Positions 43,035-54,129 are shown, numbered from the stretch's first letter. The stretch: DNA of 64,000 bases from Entoloma clypeatum (GCA_963565915.1 OY751488.1:5022001-5086000), one strand, 5' to 3'. Notes: generated by a model not told the origin, from the sequence alone. Translations and numbers: made by a program.

Positions 43035-43608
43035 CTTGATTGATATGTTGTGCTGAACAGGCCCTAAAAATTAAAAGTTTGGTAAAATACAGATTACTTA
43101 AATAAAATAAAAAGTATAATGATCATATGTAACAATGCATCAGCAGTTTAAGACATAGATGTACTATCAATTCCCTAGATGTGACCTATTCACCTAGTAA
43201 CGACCCAAAGTGTTTGTAGAAAGATCGACACAGGTAGACACCTTCAGACCTTAAGATCGGGATAATATGAACACTAATGCAGGGGTTTGTCATTTAAAAT
43301 ATTTGTTGAACACATTGGGGGGTTTTCTGGAAGCCTAAAAGTGCTCAAAAACACAGATTTTTACAATCATTGTGCTTGGAAAAACTACCACATCAAGAAT
43401 TTGATTGATTCTTTGGGAAACATCACTCTGAACATTGTTGGAATGTAACATACAATCCTCCCCAAAGAAATCCTCAAGAAAAAAGACAAAGAGCTGTAAA
43501 GGTGTTGAGCATGACAACCAGGGATTGGACACAGTGAATCTTTCAACTCCGCTAAATCAGTCCAAAAGTGGAAGAACCATACCAGCAGGACGAGTAGTGA
43601 TGAAACAC
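43035..43608. other. Stretch without clear gene
   Basis: AT-rich. The last part, close to 43616, is probably the continuation of the gypsy RNase H fragment found after the MITE (44992-45149), since the reading frame joins there, but its own sequence is too eroded to recognise. Confidence 0.35.
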
Positions 43609-43829
43609 CATCCAATTAGGGTTTGAGGGTTCGGTTCGGTTCGGTTTTTTGCCCCCAAAATGGGTGGACCAGGACTGGACCGGTCTTTCAATCACTCAGA
43701 AATACTATAGACCGAGACCGAACCGGGGGGAACCAGTCTCGGCATGTTATTTTGCTTGGACCGGACCGGTCCAAACTGGTCTGAACTGGTTGTAACTATG
43801 GTAATACACTAATAATTTAAAAACACATG

Positions 43830-44060
43830 TTGGGCGCGAGACAACGCCATTGGATGTGAGTGGGGGGGCCGTTGGGCATGAGTCAAGGCCGTGGGACGCA
43901 AGTGAGGGGCCGTTGGTCATGAGAGGAGGCCACTGGACACGAGAGTGGGCTGTTGCGCGTGAGTGGGAAGTGTTGGGCGCAAGAAGGTGCCATTGGGTGT
44001 TAGAGAGGCCATTGCGCGCTAGTACGGGCCATTGGGCACGAGGGGTGGCCGTTGGGCACG
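43830..44060 (+). repeat. GTTGGGC minisatellite inside MITE
   Basis: About ten degenerate units of the same type as 13870-14600 (GTTGGGCATGAGTCAAGGCC and similar). Confidence 0.7.
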
Positions 44061-44061
44061 A

Positions 44062-44316
44062 GAGATCTAGAAATTATACAAGGTGTTTCAGAAGGTGAAT
44101 ACATATATATTGATGAGTTCTATCATGTTAAACTATTATTAGATCATGAGAAAGACACCGCGCGTGCCTGCGCGATGCATTTGCATATTGTTTACTGTTG
44201 TTTGGTATAAAGCGTCACATCGCTATATGCTCAAATCCATGGCGAAAATTCATAAAATAAATACATATTTATTGACATATGATACTCTGATACATAATTG
44301 ATATAGTCTGTAAGCT
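44062..44316 (+). repeat. Dispersed repeat, second copy of 15977-16233
   Basis: Same orientation and about 93% identity by eye; here it is bounded by the minisatellite and the rest of the MITE. Confidence 0.75.
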
Positions 44317-44991
44317 TACTTCCTCCTGTGTAGCCATATTAAGGAGAAATGTGATGTTTTTTGAGTTTGTTTACATATATTTGACACATTTGATGTGTGC
44401 GTGTCGCGCATCATCCAACGTCAAATCGACACAGCCACCCATTGCTCGCTCTGCAATGAGAGGCACACAGATATAACAAAAATAACACAGTAATAATAGT
44501 ACAGATACAACAAAAATTGCACTGTAAACACAGATACAAAAAAATAACACTGTAATCATATGTTTTAGCTATGTTTTCACCATGTTTCACTCAATTCTTA
44601 ACCTTTGTGACTCTGAGCAAGAGTTTATATACAAGCTAGAAATGTATTCCACTCAGTTGTAGGTTCAAAACAAGCCTTAGACCAATGAAATTGGACTATA
44701 AATATCTAGAATATTATGCAGATTACTGAAAAATCTCCAAAAATTGTAGAATATTAGGGGGGGGGGGGGGGTTGGAGGTGTATCCCAAAGGGCAAAAAGA
44801 CCGGTCTAGACCTGTTTAGACTGGTCTTTTTGCGGTCTAAGTCAAAAAAAAAATCTAGACTGAACTGCAGTCTAAATTTTCTAAAACGTATAGACCTTAG
44901 ACTGTGGTTCAGTCCAACGTGGTCTATTTTTCAGTTCAGTTCAGTCCGGTTCAGGTCTATGTAGACTGAACCTTCAAACACTACATCCAAT

Positions 44992-45149
44992 CACATTTGC
45001 ATCAAAACAAACATCTGCAACAGAAAGGAAGTACAAGCCCTTCCTTCTGGAATTCGCGGCAGTGAAATTCTCCATTGACAAATTTTCAGACACCTTATAC
45101 GGGTTCCCAGTTGAAATCGAGACTGACTGTGAAGCACTTCAGGACGTAC
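44992..45149 (+). pseudogene. Ty3/gypsy RNase H fragment
   Basis: Reads ITFASKQTSATERKYKPFLL, EFAAVKFSIDKFSDTLYGFP and VEIETDCEALQDVL, a clear RNase H segment of the same broad gypsy type as 12308-13660 but on the plus strand. It is cut on the left by the MITE (43617-44983) and on the right by the 77-bp repeat that opens the hairpin-rich segment. Confidence 0.8.
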
Positions 45150-45150
45150 T

Positions 45151-45227
45151 TGTAACAGTTTTACCTGTTACAACTCCTCTTCAGTCCACCTAGCACCACA
45201 CAGAGCTTGACCAATATATATGGTGCT
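45151..45227 (+). repeat. 77-bp direct repeat, left
   Basis: Begins with a hairpin (GTAACAG at 45152-45158 with CTGTTAC at 45165-45171). AGCACCA near 45192 pairs with TGGTGCT at 45221-45227. Differs from 52014-52090 at about one position by eye. Confidence 0.85.
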
Positions 45228-46324
45228 ACTGAGGGTACATGAGAGTGAACGAAAAAGAGGATCTGTGACATCATGTCACAGTACCATATATGTACAAAGT
45301 GTGACCCCTCCAGCCTGTAATAATCTCCATAACATACCCCCCTTTGAGATTGCATCCAGCAATCTAATAAAGAAAGAAAAATTATGTACGAAGAGAGACA
45401 GAAGAAAATAAATGGTGATAAAACAAGAGAACACTTTCTCTCATTGATTAACCCTGAATAGTCAAGGCTCTCAGTTCATACCAATGGTAGGTGTTGCATC
45501 CTACCATGAATTAATATACAATTGGTGGGTTACTTCACCATGAAGACAAAAGGGTGGAGATCAGAATTCCTTCTGTCCTGATTCGGTGGACACTTCCACA
45601 CATGCACACAATTTTGTTCCACAGTGAAACAATTTTCAATTCCAATTCTCTTGAGCGAAAATAATTGCTCGAGAAAAATTTATGTGTTGTGAGCTCACTG
45701 AGCTCGCTTTGCTCGCTAGAGTAGAAGCTCGTTGTACTCGCTTGGGATAGGTATATCCCCAGTACTGCCCCCTTTCAAAATTTCGTTCCAGGTGGAGTAT
45801 AGCTTCCCCCCCCCCTTCTAAAAAAAGAGTGGAACACTGGTCCGAAAAAAAAAAAAACACAGGAAAAAAGGTAGGTGCATGCAAGACAAATATCTGCATG
45901 GGTACCCAATTTCCAAAGGTGGGCTAGCACTCCTTTGTTGAAATTGAAGGAGCGGCGAGTGGACGTGGCTTCGCGAACTTTCGACGCGCGTCACATGTCA
46001 TGTGATACGTGACGCGTCCGTGTATTGGTTTATCGTTTATCGATAACGATTCAACGGTGCTCCACCACCATCGACAGGTGTTTGCTCGTCGATGCGTCTT
46101 GTCTCTTATGCCGACGCCTCACATCTGTCTTTTGCCCACGAGGACGTGGAGACGTCCTCGTCCGACTCGATGGATGCACAGCAACGACAACTTTCATCGT
46201 TGCTTTCACCCTCGGCTGTGTTTCGACACACCACGGCATATCGACGGAGGAATTCGAGGGCCGAGGATAGCAGACGAGGGTCGTCCGCCGTGGATACTAC
46301 ATCAGCAGACGGGGATCGTCCACC

Positions 46325-47210
46325 GTGATGGGGACGTGCTGGATAGCACGTTCGGTCTTGGCTACGAAAGGTTCATGGCCTTTTACTTTCATATTCAATG
46401 ACGGCTATTCATGCCGTCGTCTTCAGCTCATTGCTATAGATGTCAGGACATCCCTTTCATGTCTACGACCCCTACATCACCGATACCAACCGAGCGAGTT
46501 CCCTCGCTCAGTACTCCTGCAAATCAGAGTCGACTGGGGGCAACAACATTTTGTCGCCTACTTCTCATGTTGACGACCCCACCATGCCAGCGACAACGAC
46601 ATCCATACTGTCTCCAAGGCGAGGCAAGGTATGTCCTCGCTGTTTTGACTCTTTAGACGATGTTTCAACATTGTCATACAGATTCCAACACAACTACCGA
46701 ACAAGTTCCCTCGTTCAGTGCTCCATGTCAACTGAGGGCGACGATGCGTCGTCGCCCGCGAATCCTGGCAGGTCCAACGACCCTACCATGCTGAACGAAT
46801 GTCATTCGTCATTCGTCGCCATTGTACGACACGGGCAAGCGAGTATCGCCTGCCACACGGGGAGTGTGCTGATGAGCACGTTTGGGTTTGGCGACGAAGG
46901 TTCGTCACCCCTTTCCTTCCCAATTCGACGACGGCTGCTCATGCCATCGTCTTCGACTATGGATAACAGGCCATCCATACCACCTCGATGCAACCCACAT
47001 CGATAGCAACCAAGCGAGTTCCCTCGCTCAGTACTGCCGCGAATCGGAGGCAACTGCGTCTTGCCCGTGACTCCATGAAGCCCAACAACCCCGCCATGCC
47101 AACTTTTCGCAGGTGAAGATCGTCTGCGCCCATAGGTGCGTGCTGGCAAGCACGTTTCTGGTCATGGCGGACGAAGGTTCGTCGCCCAACTCCTCCCCAA
47201 GTCGATGGCA
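46325..47210 (+). repeat. Degenerate tandem units in which hairpins recur in the same order
   Basis: Unit 1 (from 46335), unit 2 (from 46865) and partial unit 3 (from 47139) each open with a CGTGCT/AGCACG-type hairpin (loops GGAT, GATG, GGCA). They go on with a GACGAAGGTTCGTC-like hairpin, a GACGGC...GCC(G/A)TC hairpin, another hairpin whose sequence differs between units, and GCGAG-TTCC-CTCGC (46492-46509; 47014-47027). A related GAACAAG-TTCC-CTCGTTC lies near 46700. Confidence 0.6.
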
Positions 47211-49185
47211 ACACCACCTGCCGTCGCTAACTAACCCTCTTCCTGGGCAACATCAAATGTCATCCTTCAAGTCCCATTGCCGCCCGAAGATGACAACACT
47301 GACGAGCTGACTAGCTCGTCTCTTTTAGAGGATGCAGGCGAGTCTCACCTGAAAAGAAGGAAGAGACAAAGTTCATCACTTCGTTTCTCGCAGATCACCA
47401 TGATGGTGTTGTACAACGCCATCCATTTTCTGCTGTTTCTTTTAGAACTACAAACTTTTGTAGTTCTCATAGTATCTACTATTCCTCGCAGGGGCTTTTC
47501 TGCAAGGCCACCACAACTGAAGTACTGAAGCTTGCTGTCTGGGATGACGACATCATTGTCCTCTATACCTCGCCTTCGGGCGAGGCTCTCTACCACCTCC
47601 ACATATGCATGGCATGGCCTGTGCTCCTGCCTTTGATCCCGTCGTTTCCCAACGACGTTGGTTTGTGGTTGCTGCACCACTTGTTCGTGATGAGGATGCT
47701 CCCAATTTGGTGTGCACTTTTGTGCATGTCATATTGGAGTGAGGACACCATTCGTTTGCAAGCCCAACCACTCCCGAAGATCTTCTTCGGCGATGAATGA
47801 GGTTCTTCATTCATGATACTGTGTGCACCTCGTGTATGCTCTGCCTGAGCGACGATCTTCGTCGTTCATCCTTGTGTGACTGGCAACTCTCGTCCAGCCT
47901 CTTTTGTGAGCCGACAGGCTCACCATGCCCTCCACTGTCGACTCCCTGTTGAGTACTTGATCTCAACTCCCATTGCGAAGCAATGGTGTCCGGGATGGCA
48001 GGAGTGGCATCTACTGTGGCCCTCTCGACTGCTGTTGGTCATTGGATGCCACTGAGAATGATGGATATCACCATCAACGTGGGGCGACAACTGCACATGG
48101 GCGACCACCCATAGTTCCAGCACCGTTTGGGCCAGCACGACGGATGCAGCTTACATGGTTGCTGAGTTGTCTAGACAAAGACTTAATTTCTTCATTTTCA
48201 CTTTCATGGGCGGCGTTTACACAATGCCGTCCTTCTTTTATATATGACGAGAGTCTCTCATCAATACTATTTCATCCCGCCAACAATACATTGTCTTCGG
48301 CATTCATTCCTTGAGCCTTGCTTCATGGCAAGGCCTTTGTTATGCCTTGCAGGAGGTCTCCTGCAAGTCAACCATGACTGAACCTCGCCGTCTCATCAGC
48401 AAAACAGCAATGCAGCTTAATGGGCTCTTAGGTGTTCTTAGAGTGGCAACTAAGGAGTATTAAGGGCTAAGGAGCACTAAGGAGTCTAAGGAGCACTAAG
48501 GCTATACTGGGTTCTTAAATTGCCCTTAGAACCCCTTAGAGGATACTTAAGGTCTAAGCATCACCTAAGGAGCCAATTAATGAGCATTAAGCCAGGTTCC
48601 AAAATCACATCCAGATGTATATTAAGCTTTCATCAAGTTGCTTAAGCACGAGCCAGGACCAGTTCAAGCAACTCAAGTAGTTCAAAACCAAATATTTATA
48701 TATTCGGGGTATTTAACACGGTGTGGTACATCTACAAAACAAACTAAGGCCGCCTACATGCGGCGCAGGTGCATGCGCGAGCCATCATCAATCACCCAGG
48801 CCCTTACGCCATCACTGTCCCTTGTTTGGAACAGGCTGTTGACGGGTGGTCAGTGGGGAAAGGGGGGCAGAAGGGCATGTTATGGAATATACTAACCAGG
48901 GATAGCACCTTGTGCTCCCTGCCACTCTCGTTTGCACGTCGCTAGGCTTTCTCAATGTTCCAATGTTCCCCAACGCCCAGCGTGATGCAGTGTCCACCAT
49001 GGGAGCGTCTCAGCCGCAACGGTGGGCCACAACTGTCACTGGGTGGTCAGTTAGAAGTCAAAAGGGGGGTGGGAAGAGGAGGCAGTAGGTGGTGCTTACC
49101 ACCGTGTCGTGCGTATATGCTCTTCAGGTTCGCTCCCACGGTCAGGGAGCGTCGGCCTTGGCAGCTGCGTGCCTTGCATCATGAG

Positions 49186-49475
49186 CACCAATGGCATGGC
49201 AAGGAGCGGCGGGACGGGCGGCGCAGGTCGTCACCGCCTGGCCTCATGAGAATGGCTGGGACATAGAGAAGAGAGGGACAGTGCGAGGGAGAGGTGCGAG
49301 AGGGAGTGGGGACATACTGAGGAATGTGCCCCACGTCGGCACCACTGGCATGGTAAGGAGCAGGGCGACGGGCGGCGCGGGTCATCACCAGCCTCACAAG
49401 AAGGCTTGGAACCTGGAGAATGGAGGGAGGGTGTGAGAAGGAGGTGCGACAGGGAGTGGGGACATACCAAGAAAT
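49186..49475 (+). repeat. Tandem repeat, about 154-bp unit, two copies
   Basis: CACCAATGGCATGGCAAGGA at 49186 and CACCACTGGCATGGTAAGGA at 49340 start two similar units, each ending in GAGTGGGGACATAC. Confidence 0.7.
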
Positions 49476-50131
49476 GACATGGCCCTGTCATCATCGACGG
49501 TCGCTATGGGTGGATCGGAGGGAGAGCGCGAAGAGGAGGGCGAAGGAGGCGTCACAGATGGCTGATGTTGAACGAGAGAGAAGTTCAACATACCAAATAA
49601 ACAACAATATCCAATACAGTACGCACAGACCAGGCAGAGTTCAGAGTTCAAATGACTTAGCACATTTTCGACTTTGGTTCCCACTTGTCTCGCTGCTCTG
49701 TTCCCCACGTCCACTCCACCGGCGACGACGATGTGGCCGCGTCCCTCACTTGGTATGTCCCCTCCCTCATACCTTCTTCTCACCTCTCTCCCCACCAGGT
49801 CCCATGCTCCAGCCTCATGGCCTGGGTGCAGCTAGACAGTGACGACCAGCGCCGCCAGTTGCGCCACACCCCGCCATGTCAGCACCGCCCACGATGTGAG
49901 GCACACCTCCAGCCCTTCCGTGGGATATCAAATGACTGCAAACGCCAGTTGACAACGCGCCATGCCACTGCCTACCCCTACCCACTCTCGGCCCCTACCC
50001 TTATCCAACCCCCCTGGGACCTTCAAACTCTGCTGCCCCCCATCATGATGGCGCATCTTCCGCCGTCCTCTGGTTCCGAGCCATCCTCATCACCCAGCAC
50101 CCGCTCACTGATGGAAACAACGACGAGCGCC

Positions 50132-50465
50132 CGTCCCTTTTGACACCTGCCTGACGCGCCTTTCCCCGCAGACGCACGCCCCCACGCGAGCGCCCGTGCC
50201 GTCCTCCCCTCACTGCCGCTCTCACAGCGTGGTACACCCCACTCCAGCAACCCTTCCCCTGCGCACACACACTGCCCCTCACAGCTGGACGGACAACAAT
50301 GTGTGCCTGTCCCTTTCGACACCTGCCTGACGCGCCATTCCCCAGAGACGCACGCCCCTACGCGCCCGTGCCATCTGCCCCTCATGCCGTCCTCACAGCA
50401 CTCCCCCATGGTCCACCCCACTCCAGCAACCCTGTGCGCACACGCGCCTGTTCTCACAGCTGCCA
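50132..50465 (+). repeat. Tandem repeat, about 170-bp unit, two copies
   Basis: Two copies of a unit starting CCCTTTNGACACCTGCCTGA with CACCCCACTCCAGCAACCCT further on; the second copy has short deletions. Confidence 0.7.
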
Positions 50466-52013
50466 AGAAGCATAAAGTCTCTTCCATCATCGGTCATGTC
50501 CCCCTGCGCGCTGCCGTTTCTGTCGTACATTGGCAGGAAAGTCTCGGCACAGGATCGGGAGTGCTGTCTAGTGCTATTTTCATACAATACTGTTATTACA
50601 AACCCTGATATCAATGAAATGAAAATGATTCTTTTGATTCTTACTGGTTTCTTAAATCACCTTGAGATGAGCTTAGATTTGAGCTGGGAGTGCTTTGATG
50701 AGGTTCCATTTTGGTCTCATAAATATGCCCGAATTTTTCTGATTAAAATGGGGTTGAGGGTCTTGGGATGGCCAGACATTCTTAGAATTTTTGGAGATTT
50801 CCTTGGAAAATATGGCTCTCTTGGTGGTGGCTTAGGGTGCTTGGAGGTGCTTAGAGCCCCCTTATGGAAAAATCTAAGGATGGCCAAGGAAAAGCGGCCT
50901 AAGGGCACCTAAGCACTGTCCAAGGGCATTTGATGTTTTGCTGATGCTGCGGCGTCGTCTGGTACTTCGATTCACCAGATGGATGACAACCATTTGTCCA
51001 TCATCTCCATTCCTCATCCCTCGTCTTTGGGTGAGGGTCTCCAGCATTTCGGAACATGCAGGGCACATTCCATGTCCCTGCAGCTTTTGTAGTCGTTTTG
51101 CAATGACTTCTTTTTGTGGTTTCTGAACCACATGTTCGTTATCGCTACGAACATCCTTTTTGATTTGAGGGGCATCTTTTGACTGCCTCCTCCCCTTTCC
51201 ACTGCGACGACGACGGTGTCTACGCCGGCATCCCTCCATCTTGTTGTGGAAGTTGTTACCGCCACCTTTGCTGGGAGAAAGGGAACGAGGAATCTCCTCG
51301 TTCTCGCCCTGATGTGCCCTGTTGTGCACATTGTTTTGGAACAACAATGCTTGTCGTTCTCGCCCCCAGCTACTGCCAAATGAGGATTGTCCGCGCAGGG
51401 GTGCAGGCCATGGCCCTTGCAAGGTTGGTATCCAACCCAACCTCCACCATGATGAGCAGTCTGCTTTCGTCATGGTTTTCTTCACCTTTGGCTTTGTTGT
51501 GGGTTGTATACCACAATGTTCTTGTTGTGCTGGGCGAGGTTTCTCGCCCACAGTATGTGCAGTCGTGGAGTAGGGAACACGACACTCTCTGCTATCATTT
51601 GAAACAAGCTGGAGGAGGTGTAACTCTCCCCCCTCCAATTTTTTAACTTTGTTTGTGGTTTTTGTACCACAATTCTCACCTACAGGTGGGTGAGGTTTCT
51701 CATCCACGACCTGTTGTGTTTTCACCGTGGTAGTTATTCCATGACATTCCTGCTGTGCTGGGTGAGGCTTCTTGCCCATGCATTCTATATTTGTTGTAGT
51801 GGTATTGAGACCACGACTGTCTTCGCCACCTCTCATGATACCATATATCTTGAGGTCATAGGGTAGACTCGAAAGTAATAAATACTTGAGTTCTTGAGGT
51901 TATCTTGAAGGGGTGCACGAGAATCGGCTCCTCGTGACAAAATAAGCTTTAAAGTTTTTGATAGGCTTGATTGTCCGAAAACTGTTGCTCATATAATAGT
52001 TAGCTCAAAAAAA

Positions 52014-52090
52014 TGTAACAGTTTTACCTGTTACAACTCCTCTTCAGTCCACCTAGCACCACACAGAGCTTGACCAGTATATATGGTGCT
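52014..52090 (+). repeat. 77-bp direct repeat, right, cut by Gypsy-C
   Basis: Second copy of 45151-45227. It stops exactly where the Gypsy-C LTR starts, so any continuation would lie beyond the Gypsy-C nest, outside the window. Candidate target bases for Gypsy-C: GTGCT (52086-52090). Confidence 0.8.
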
Positions 52091-52803
52091 TGTTATATCC
52101 GTCTCCGAATCTCTGATCCACTCCGATCGTCCTCCAACATTCCGGACATCCGTTACCTCCGCATCTCCGCACGTTGCCATCGTGCATTTCATATTCATAA
52201 CTCCATGCCTTTATGCATTTCATATTCATATTCCCATTTACTTATGCATCGCCTTTTCCGCATGGTCCGTTGACCGACATCTCCGATGTTCGTTACAGTC
52301 GCTGGCAACTTACGCCACAACTCTGGACCTACTCCGACCATCTCTGTAAAGTAATATCATTTAGGTATTTAAGCTCGTACCATACCTGTAGTTCCTCAGT
52401 TTGAATATCAACAAAGTTCACTCCTCTACTCCCTGTTCATGCCAGAGATCCTCGCCGTGGTACAATACGCCGACGACATCCTCATCTACTGTTCTTCCTC
52501 CATCGTTACCCTTCGACAAGCTCAGTACTGCGTCCGAGTCACAACTCCGACGTCGTCCGACCATTTCCACGTCAACGTGTCTCTCACCGAGATCTTTCCG
52601 AGAACCTCCGCATCTCCGACCTCTCCTCCGACCTCCTGAAATTGGGACACCTTATCCAACAAACGGCGGCGCAACACATACGTTGAAGCCACGTCCCTCC
52701 CCTTCGTTGTTCCTCCACATTCCCGGAGTTCCGCTCCGGTCTCAGTTCTACGTCCGACCTCTGACGGACTCCGACAAAGCTCCGACTTTTCACCTACTTA
52801 ACA
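52091..52803 (+). repeat. Gypsy-C 5' LTR, copy 1
   Basis: 713 bp from TGTTATATCCGTCTCC to ACTTAACA. The first 190 bp match the 3' LTR start at 59138-59321. The end (TTAACAGTATATTC boundary) matches that of the copy 2 LTR. It contains GCGCAACACAT...GTTGAAGCCA near 52671, also found in the solo LTR and in copy 2. Confidence 0.75.
52439..52552 (+). pseudogene. LINE-type reverse transcriptase scrap (YADD) inside the LTR
   Basis: About 38 codons read MPEILAVVQYADDILIYCSS and on with TLRQAQYCV. VVQYADD is the active-site strand of non-LTR reverse transcriptases; gypsy RT has YLDD and copia YVDD. Only this strand is recognisable. Its place inside an LTR suggests capture or an old insertion. Short match, so moderate confidence. 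Confidence 0.45.
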
Positions 52804-52843
52804 GTATATTCGAACTCAAACCGTTTTTGGATTCCTGCTAGTC

Positions 52844-54004
52844 ATGGCACTCCGAAACACCAAGACAGCAAAAGCCGCAGAAGCTGGCACTTCTAGGCAA
52901 CAGGTTCTACAAAATGTCGAACAACGTTTAACAGAACTATCCCCCGTAACTCCCACTACTCCGACACCTCCGGGTTTTCAGCCCATCACACCTCCGCATA
53001 ATATTCCGATCCCCACTTCCCCCATAGAATCCGCACCCCCGTCTCCTCAGAATATTTTCGGCCCACAAGCCCTTGCGGATGCTTTCCTCTTAATGACCAA
53101 TGAACTCAAACGCAGCAAAGGTCACAAGCATCACAAAAAGGCTAAGGATCCGGACACCTTCGACGGTTCCGATCCCCGGAAACTGAACCAGTTCATCCTC
53201 CAATGCACATTGTTCTTCCGCGAGAACTCCGAGTATGACGATGACTCTGCCAAAATCACTCTCGGCATCTCCTTCCTCCGAGGCACAGCTCTCGATTATT
53301 TCGAGCATTTCATCATCGAACCGGACCCGGATAACCCCCCGGACTGGTACGAAGATTGGTCCGCATTCCTCCGCACACTCTGCACGGAATTCGGGGTCAT
53401 TGACCCCGTTGCGGATGCTGCCGACTCTCTGGACAATCTCAAAATGCGCGAAAATCAACATATTCTCAAGTATAATATCGAGTTCACACGCCTTGCTGCC
53501 AAAACGCACTGGGACAGCTCTGCCCTGCATCACCGGTACTACTCCGGGTTGGCGGAGCGGATTAAAGATGTCCTTGGGACTCAAGCAAAGCCAAGCACGT
53601 TACCAGCACTTAGGGAGCTAGCACAGACTATTGATGCTCGCCACTGGGAACGTCATCACGAGAAGTCCCGCTCCGACAAGTCCGCATCCAAATCCGACAA
53701 ATCCGAAGCTAAAACCCCCTCCGCAAACTCCGATAAAAACTCCAAAGCCAAACCACAGACACAGAACCAGGGCAAACAGTCGAAGCCTTCCTCCGCTCCC
53801 AAGTCCGACATCTCCGACAAACTCAGAAAAGACGGAAAGCTAACTCCGGAGGAACGCAAACACCGTTTTGACAACAACCTCTGTATGTTTTGTGGCAAAG
53901 CTGGACACGTCGCGAAAGATTGCCTGAAGTCTTCGTCCTCTGCCTCTAAGGCTAAGGCGCGTGCTGCCCAAGCCAAGACCACGCTCTACTCATTGTTTTA
54001 TTGA
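52844..54004 (+). pseudogene. Gypsy-C gag, copy 1
   Basis: 386 open codons from MALRNTKTAKAAEAGTSRQQ. Capsid-like core: KDPDTFDGSDPRKLNQFILQ, FLRGTALDYFEHFI, YNIEFTRLAAKTHWD, YYSGLAERIKDVLGTQAKPS. A Lys/Ser/Pro-rich region follows and one CCHC knuckle, CMFCGKAGHVAKDC, near residue 350. The end (TTLYSLFY) is out of frame compared with copy 2, where the protein continues to a DSGSTHCFAD protease; a small deletion near 53985 explains this. The gag itself is complete. Confidence 0.85.
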
Positions 54005-54129
54005 CTCCCGTTATGCTTCATCCTATAAACTCCTTTTCACCTCCATACCTCCGATCGAACTTAAATTATTTGACGGAACGTCCAACTCCGTCATTACTCA
54101 GGCGGTTGATCTCCCTGTATACTTTTCCT

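Larger units (their letters stand above)
43617..44983. mobile_element. ACCGGT-type hAT MITE, complete, 1367 bp, with minisatellite
   Basis: Left end TAGGGTTTGAGGGTTCGG. Right end on the other strand TAGTGTTTGAAGGTTCAG. Exact 8-bp target copies CATCCAAT at 43609-43616 and 44984-44991. Inside: GGTTCGG/ACCGGTC blocks, a GTTGGGC array (43830-44060), the 256-bp dispersed repeat (44062-44316), an AT-rich part, a G15 run (44757-44771) and a second ACCGGT-like block. No transposase, so it moves in trans. It interrupts a gypsy RNase H frame. Confidence 0.85.
48394..50946. mobile_element. Inverted-repeat element with CTTAGG-rich ends, unknown type
   Basis: Both ends carry CATCAGCAAAACA (48394-48406, and inverted at 50934-50946). 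At the same distance inside each end is CTTAGGTG-NN-CTTAG; further CTAAGG/CTTAGA copies crowd the left 200 bp. The middle has two local tandem duplications and GC-rich sequence, with no recognisable transposase. I cannot see a target duplication. It interrupts the hairpin-dense segment. Confidence 0.4.
45151..52090 (+). mobile_element. Unrecognised hairpin-dense element bounded by 77-bp direct repeats
   Basis: It interrupts a gypsy frame at 45150 and is bounded by direct copies of a 77-bp sequence (45151-45227 and 52014-52090; TGTAACAG...TGGTGCT). Apart from the insert at 48394-50946, most of its length is a string of short near-perfect inverted repeats: arms of 5-9 bp, loops mostly 2-8 nt. 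Examples are 45263-45281, 46139-46160, 46736-46757, 47301-47320, 47445-47466, 47906-47923, 51283-51303 and 51531-51550. No domain is recognisable in any frame. It might be a non-autonomous LTR-type element with eroded LTRs, or an unknown class. Boundaries are inferred; the hairpins are seen directly. Confidence 0.45.

Noticed and set aside
50874..51836. 320-codon minus-strand frame in the hairpin segment
   Set aside because: Its repeated KPHPAQQE-like motif follows the hairpin repeats; no domain, and arms and loops explain the periodicity.
53090..53584. Long antisense frames opposite gag and pol
   Set aside because: They mirror real sense coding and have no own start, splice sites or domains, unlike the zinc-cluster gene at 58165-59111.
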